In this document: one piece after another, positions 49,464-52,797 of the stretch
Layout of the letters: every line of letters begins with the position of its first letter
How positions within the stretch are numbered: the first letter of the stretch is position 1
From: GCA-2861595 sp035525365
GTDB lineage: Bacteria; Actinomycetota; Acidimicrobiia; Acidimicrobiales; GCA-2861595
NCBI GenBank assembly: GCA_035525365.1
Contig: DATLEK010000032.1
Coordinates: 1-52,797 of the forward strand
Length of the DNA: 52,797 nt
Reading direction: 5' to 3'
Notes under the pieces: model-generated
The model's input: the letters and a program-made list of their open reading frames with translations, nothing else
Databases searched by the model: none
What the model was told of the DNA's origin: nothing
Translations under genes and position numbers: made by a program

Positions 49464-50264
49464 GGGTCGCCGCTGGTGATCGGTGAGGACGACTCGCACG
49501 AGATCGCTCGATCTTGTTGTCGGTCTCCTTGAGCTTGCCTGACTCGTAAGCGTCTTGCGAGCGAGGAACAGCCTTGTCGAAGTCGCGGCGACGGCCGCCA
49601 TGTCCATCGGCTCATCCTGTGCCAGCAAATGAAGATCGACGAGATCATGGGCTCGCTCGTTCCGTCCGTCCCTCGAGTTCACCGTTGTACATGCGTGGAG
49701 CTTCTGCGCGACCTGATGGTCGACGGCGAGCACGGGGATCGGGGCTGGTCTGTCGAGTCCAAGGATCTCGAACATCTCAACGATGTCGGGGGCAACGCGG
49801 AAGTCCTGGTTCTTGGTGCTGCCGATCTCATCGCGGCCGAGCTCGAATGTGACGGTGAGCCAGTGCTGGCTGGAGTAGGCGAGCTTGATCTCGAAGGGGC
49901 GCATCACATACTCGTTCGGTACCCCTTCGGGCTGTGGAGAGTCGAGCACGACGACGGTTCCGGTGAATCGGCTCCATCCCTCGGCGAGAAGGTCGCCCAG
50001 CTGGTCGAGGTAATCATCGAGCGTGATCGTGTCTGAGCGGGATGCATCGAAATCGGGAGTGAAACGACTCCTTGCCTCACCGATCCGCAACTTCATGGCC
50101 GTACCGCCCTTCACGACGCTCGGTGGCAGCATCTGGCCGACGACGGTGTTGGCGACCGCCCGCTGAACGCGGCGAACGGGCCGGCCTGTTCCGTGCGCCA
50201 GGTTGTCGATCCGCTTCATCAACGCCCTCAGGTTGGGCGGCTGATTCGCCCGCTTGATGCTCAC
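49383..50264 (-). CDS. abiEii: AbiEii/MenT-type nucleotidyltransferase toxin
   Basis: The protein is 293 aa. The nucleotidyltransferase motif VVKGGTAMKLRIGEARSRFTPDFDAS, then PFEIKLAYSS and VAQKLHACTTVNSRDGRNERAHDLVDLHLLAQ, are the conserved AbiEii blocks (Gly-Gly, Asp-x-Asp, Lys, and the R..D..D helix). In the AbiE type IV abortive-infection/toxin-antitoxin system this protein is the toxin. The last 60 residues (after STRLFLARK) do not resemble the family and overlap the flavoprotein gene, so the C-terminus may have been replaced. GTG 50264 overlaps the abiEi stop (GTGA). Confidence 0.85.
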   Translation of the reverse strand: MSIKRANQPPNLRALMKRIDNLAHGTGRPVRRVQRAVANTVVGQMLPPSVVKGGTAMKLRIGEARSRFTPDFDASRSDTITLDDYLDQLGDLLAEGWSRFTGTVVVLDSPQPEGVPNEYVMRPFEIKLAYSSQHWLTVTFELGRDEIGSTKNQDFRVAPDIVEMFEILGLDRPAPIPVLAVDHQVAQKLHACTTVNSRDGRNERAHDLVDLHLLAQDEPMDMAAVAATSTRLFLARKTLTSQASSRRPTTRSSDLVRVVLTDHQRRPSDRLDAGQWLVGEFGHPSEAALGVIS

Positions 50265-50812
50265 GCAACGGCACCCAGCTCAACGAGGACGGCGTGCGCC
50301 TCGCTGCGACGAAGCAGGCCCTGCTGCGCAGCACTTCGCGCCGCGTCGAGGAGTCGCTGGCCCATCACCAGGCCACGACAGTCGAGGAGCGCCTTTGCCA
50401 CCGTCGTGGTCGGAATGCCCTCGTGAACGGTGAGGTCGTGTAGATCGACCTCCTGCCGAATGACCTTGATGTGCGTGGGCTGGCGCGCCCGAACCCGCCT
50501 GGGCGTCCCCACGCGAATCTGGCGTGGATTCACCAGTCCCAAGCCGTGCAGGTCGAGCACCGCATCATGGGTGAGGTAAGCATCCGGGCCAACCCGGAGG
50601 ACCGCCTCCATGAACTGGTCACGGTCGGTCCTCGGGATGTCGGCGAACCTGTACAGGCCGTAGGCGACGTGGTCGAGACCACCGCGCGCGGCAATCTTTC
50701 GCAGCTCGACCGGCGGTACGTCAAGCTCTGCGGCTGCACGGGTGGTGACGAAACCGTACTGGTCGAGCGCGAACTCGTGCAGCCTCCGCCGGTAGGTGTC
50801 GGCCAGCGCCAT
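50261..50812 (-). CDS. abiEi: AbiEi-type antitoxin/transcriptional repressor
   Basis: The protein is 183 aa from ATG 50812, preceded by GGGAG. The N-terminal winged helix FALDQYGFVTTRAAAELDVP then VELRKIAARGGLDHVAYGLYRF is the AbiEi signature. The C-terminal domain has HDLTVHEGIPTTTVAKALLD. AbiEi proteins repress their own operon by binding inverted repeats and neutralise AbiEii. The palindrome at 50837-50852, 25 bases upstream of the start, is a fitting operator. Confidence 0.87.
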   Translation of the reverse strand: MALADTYRRRLHEFALDQYGFVTTRAAAELDVPPVELRKIAARGGLDHVAYGLYRFADIPRTDRDQFMEAVLRVGPDAYLTHDAVLDLHGLGLVNPRQIRVGTPRRVRARQPTHIKVIRQEVDLHDLTVHEGIPTTTVAKALLDCRGLVMGQRLLDAARSAAQQGLLRRSEAHAVLVELGAVA

Positions 50813-50831
50813 CGAAGTCTCCCTTCTGGCA

Positions 50832-51735
50832 CTAGAGTACCGAAAACAGTACGGTGTTGCCACTCGCAGTTGGGCCGCCCCCGCCGTGGCCGACACGCCC
50901 GGCGACCTGGGGCAGCTCCACGCCTGCGCCGAGCAGGGTGGTCACCACGAAGTGGTGAAGCGAGTGGAGGTGGATCTCTCGATTGAGGCCGATGGCATCA
51001 GCGAGGTGGCGGAACTTGCGGCTGGTGGAATCCGGCCGCCAGGGCTGAGACCCGTCGACCTCGCCCGAGAACAGATATGCGTTGGCCGGCAGGGCGGCGC
51101 CGCACATCAGCGTCTGCTCCGCACAGCGTTGGTGATGGGCGCTAAGCACGGCCATGGTCGTGGCGTCGAGGGAGATGGTGCGCAGCGACGAACGGGTCTT
51201 GGGCTTCTTGCGCTCCACCAGGCCGTCGGTCCCATCGAGATGACCCGGGAGAAGGTCACGGTGCCGGCGTCGGTGTCGAGATCGGTCCACCGCAGCGCAC
51301 ACAGCTCGCCGCGCCGGGCTCCGGTGAGGGCGGCCAGGATGAGGAACACCGCCAGTGCGGGGTTGTCGCGCTCGGCGGCGTCGAGCAGTGCCAGCACTTC
51401 GGGCACCGCCGGTGGAATCACTTCTGCCTGCTCCACCTTGCCCGGCGATGCCCGCGACGCGGGGTTGGCGGCGATCCACTCCCAGGTGACAGCCTGTTCC
51501 AAGGCGGCGTGAATCACCACATGGATCCGCCGGACACTGGCCGCAGACAACGGCCCCCCCTTCTCGCAGAGCTGGGACGCGTGGTCCTGAGTGGGGCTAT
51601 GGCCGCACCTACCTCCCCTGGTGCGCAAGGTGGCGTAGAAGGACTCGAGCCCCGAGGTACGCAGTTTCTCAAGCGGGGCCGTTGCCAACCTCTGCCGAGA
51701 ACGCTCTCCCGTTACGAAAAGTGCCTCTGAAATGC
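50832..51735 (-). pseudogene. tyrosine-recombinase (phage-type integrase) pseudogene
   Basis: Three defects are visible. The N-terminal arm domain is missing (the frame begins LFVTGERSRQRLATAPLEKLR). A one-base frameshift at about 51233 moves the reading from TVTFSRVISMG to TDGLVERKKPKTRSSLRTI. The 3' end is cut: HSLHHFVVTTLLGAGVELPQVAGRVGHG runs into the abiEi promoter and stops at 50832 without the catalytic Tyr. The catalytic HxxR is also HSLH. The first catalytic Arg is present (ALTGARRGELCALRW). It lies next to the tRNA-Glu fragment, as expected for an element that used that site. Confidence 0.85.
50837..50852. promoter_or_regulatory. operator-like inverted repeat upstream of abiEi
   Basis: GTACCG-AAAA-CAGTAC: 6-base arms with one mismatch around AAAA. 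It overlaps the expected promoter of abiEi-abiEii. AbiEi regulators are known to bind inverted repeats at this location; the match here is by position and symmetry only. Confidence 0.6.
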
Positions 51736-51745
51736 TACTTTACTC

Positions 51746-51793
51746 GCAGCCCCAACGGGATTCGAACCCGTGCCGCCACCTTGAGAGAGTGGA
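51746..51793 (-). other. tRNA-Glu(CTC) 3' fragment, probable attachment site
   Basis: On the minus strand the sequence folds as the anticodon arm (CCACT-CTCTCAA-GGTGG, anticodon CTC for Glu), variable loop, T-arm ACGGGTTCGAATCCCGT and acceptor TGGGGCTGC. The 5' half of a tRNA is absent upstream, so this is not a working gene. Integrases commonly leave such 3' ends of a tRNA gene as attL/attR. The flanking 51794-51992 stretch holds no gene. Confidence 0.7.
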
Positions 51794-51933
51794 ATTTTCG
51801 CGATACTACCGAAAGCATTTCGGCTGGTCAGAAGGGGCGGCAAGCCTCCTACCAGGACTTTCGCGAGTTTGGGCTGTCCGGCTTCTGCCGCCTTAGACCG
51901 CCCGGTGACGCCTTCTGACGGGGTTTTTTGGCT

Positions 51934-51959
51934 CTCGTATGTCCGGCTCGTATGTCCGG
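51934..51959 (+). repeat. 13-base perfect tandem duplication
   Basis: CTCGTATGTCCGG occurs twice in direct succession in the gene-free stretch after the tRNA fragment. A T6 run (51924-51929) precedes it. Short direct duplications of this size can be left by recombination or slippage; no function is evident. Confidence 0.6.
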
Positions 51960-51992
51960 GGAGCCTGCGAGCTGAGGGCAGGCGGTCGACGA

Positions 51993-52241
51993 TCAGGCCG
52001 CGGTGGTCGTGTGGCGCAGCTCATCCCAGTGCCCTGTCGCCGTCTCGGCGCCGCTGTCGAGGAGCTGGCGGAGCAGGGAGTCAAGCGTCTCCGCAACGTC
52101 CATCGTCAACCACTTGGTGCCACAGGACGGGCACTCCTCCATCGGCACGCCGTGGATGACGGCGACACGTCCATCTCGTTCGACCATCTTGGCGCGGCGC
52201 ACGGGGAGTCGCTCGGCCTGGTCGCACGTCGCACAGCGCAT
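51993..52241 (-). CDS. YgiT-type zinc-finger protein (MqsA-like antitoxin domain)
   Basis: The protein is 82 aa. Two CxxC pairs (MRCATCDQAE at the start; ECPSCGTKWLT later) bracket a beta hairpin, the zinc-binding YgiT/MqsA-N form. The C-terminal helix is LDSLLRQLLD. The HTH part of full MqsA is absent. It shares one base with the stop of the DUF4258 gene (TGATG), so the two are one unit, probably antitoxin with toxin. Confidence 0.75.
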   Translation of the reverse strand: MRCATCDQAERLPVRRAKMVERDGRVAVIHGVPMEECPSCGTKWLTMDVAETLDSLLRQLLDSGAETATGHWDELRHTTTAA

Positions 52242-52549
52242 CAGCGCCTCCTTCGGTAGTCGGCGGACCAGTGGCTCGGGTTGGGCTCGTACACGGTGAT
52301 CACTCGCTCCTCAGACCTGGCGTCGTCGACAACGACGACCACGTGCAGCGGGCGAATCCAGTTTAGGTTCAAGAGCACCTCCTTGGCCTCGCCGGGGGCC
52401 AGTTCGGTGACCTCGATGACCTCCGTGACATCAGCGAGGACGACACGGAACTCGGCGAGTGTGAGGTCGAGGTCCCAGAGTTTGTCGAAGACATGCTCGG
52501 TGAGCACGACGTCGTAGGACCAGGACTTTGGCGCAGGCAAATCGTCCAC
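52241..52549 (-). CDS. DUF4258 family protein, probable toxin partner
   Basis: The protein is 102 aa. It reads VVLTEHVFDKLWDLDLTLAE near the start and WIRPLHVVVVVDDARSEERVITVYEPNPSHW at the end, which is the DUF4258 pattern (a RelE/MqsR-like fold with a final VITVY.P strand). Paired with a YgiT-type zinc-finger gene, the usual arrangement of this toxin-antitoxin class. The toxin role is inferred from the family and pairing. Confidence 0.72.
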   Translation of the reverse strand: MDDLPAPKSWSYDVVLTEHVFDKLWDLDLTLAEFRVVLADVTEVIEVTELAPGEAKEVLLNLNWIRPLHVVVVVDDARSEERVITVYEPNPSHWSADYRRRR

Positions 52550-52654
52550 CGGCTCTCCTCCCCTCGATCATCAAGACCCCGCAGCGTAAGGCTCGGCATC
52601 GACCGCCGACGCCGAGCCCTGCGGCGATCAACGGCGCGCTCCAGACCTGAGGAT

Positions 52655-52797
52655 CTAGAACTTGGCCAGCCGGGCACGGACTTCGTTCTCGGTGTCGGCG
52701 CCGCGACGCACGTAGGTGGCGATGGTGAACGAAACGTTGTGGTGGCCGAGGATGTGGCTGACCTCCTCCCAGGGAAGGCCGGCGTCGTGGTGCAGCC
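52655..52797 (-). CDS. C-terminal end of a second tyrosine recombinase (5' part outside window)
   Basis: The last 47 codons read LHHDAGLPWEEVSHILGHHN then VSFTIATYVRRGADTENEVR and end at TAG 52655-52657. The LGH box and the Tyr in IATYVR are the integrase catalytic C-terminus. Unlike the integrase at 50.8-51.7 kb this one keeps its Tyr. It opens a second mobile unit beyond the right edge. The 105 bases between it and the DUF4258 gene hold no gene. Confidence 0.75.
   Translation of the reverse strand, partial: LHHDAGLPWEEVSHILGHHNVSFTIATYVRRGADTENEVRARLAKF

Noticed and set aside
51814..51829. CCGAAA-GCA-TTTCGG hairpin as a transcription terminator or operator
   Set aside because: Only a 6-base stem, no T-run, no adjacent gene end; likely incidental.
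51900..51932. T6 run after a GC-rich stretch as a Rho-independent terminator
   Set aside because: No convincing stem of six or more pairs directly precedes the T-run.

Overview
This is a high-GC (roughly 70%) chromosomal window from an actinobacterium. An Acidimicrobiia-like lineage is my best guess, inferred from family content and not proven. Supporting signs are LexA boxes of the GAAC-N4-GTTC type, an ImuA/ImuB/DnaE2 mutasome, a PafB/PafC pair, an HU protein with a lysine/alanine tail, eukaryotic-type glutamine synthetase II, an F420-pathway CofC/FbiD, and very frequent GTGA stop/start overlaps.

Layout. 1-6.1 kb: end of an unknown gene plus a DUF6036-type nucleotidyltransferase; a frameshifted ABC transporter; a DUF1003 / PRC-MgtE_N-CBS pair; a thioredoxin-like protein, pterin dehydratase and acylphosphatase; a PEBP-family protein. 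6.1-13.2 kb: the SOS mutagenesis block dnaE2 ... imuB-imuA, with a LexA box before dnaE2 and another before imuA, and two small unknown genes on the other strand. 13.1-18 kb: amino-acid dehydrogenase, an Nfu-N-like protein, an AI-2E family membrane protein, then an unfused ornithine cyclodeaminase + arginine dihydrolase pair (arginine to proline plus ammonia). 18-24.6 kb: rnhB, a solute-binding lipoprotein, a single-chain two-half ABC exporter, selD. 24.6-34.6 kb: cutA, GH38 glycosidase, gpsA, metallophosphoesterase, ABM-like protein, cofC, H1-like and HU nucleoid proteins, a bifunctional penicillin-binding protein and an exported protein. 34.7-46.7 kb: DUF4388, DUF6941, pafC/pafB, GDPD/glnII, a transglutaminase-like gene divergent from a circularly permuted ATP-grasp / alpha-E / transglutaminase operon, a DUF2182/DUF1326 pair, a MOT1-type transporter. 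46.7-52.8 kb: a decayed accessory region with fragments of HepT-like, Eco57I-type methylase and a probable PLD/helicase protein, a flavoprotein, an AbiEi/AbiEii pair with an operator-like palindrome, a wrecked tyrosine integrase beside a tRNA-Glu 3' fragment (attachment site), a DUF4258/YgiT pair and the end of a second integrase.

The most unusual signal is a family of about 60-bp interspersed repeats (called R1 here). It sits inside the coding sequence of all three mutasome genes (dnaE2, imuB, imuA), in both orientations and in different reading contexts, and nowhere else that I could see. A second, palindromic element (R2, arms containing GAGTACATAG) lies about 20 bp from the dnaE2 copy of R1. 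R2 also forms the junction of the arginine genes, supplying the stop codon of one and the likely start codon of the next. Everything here was read by eye; family names come from recognised motifs, not from searches.
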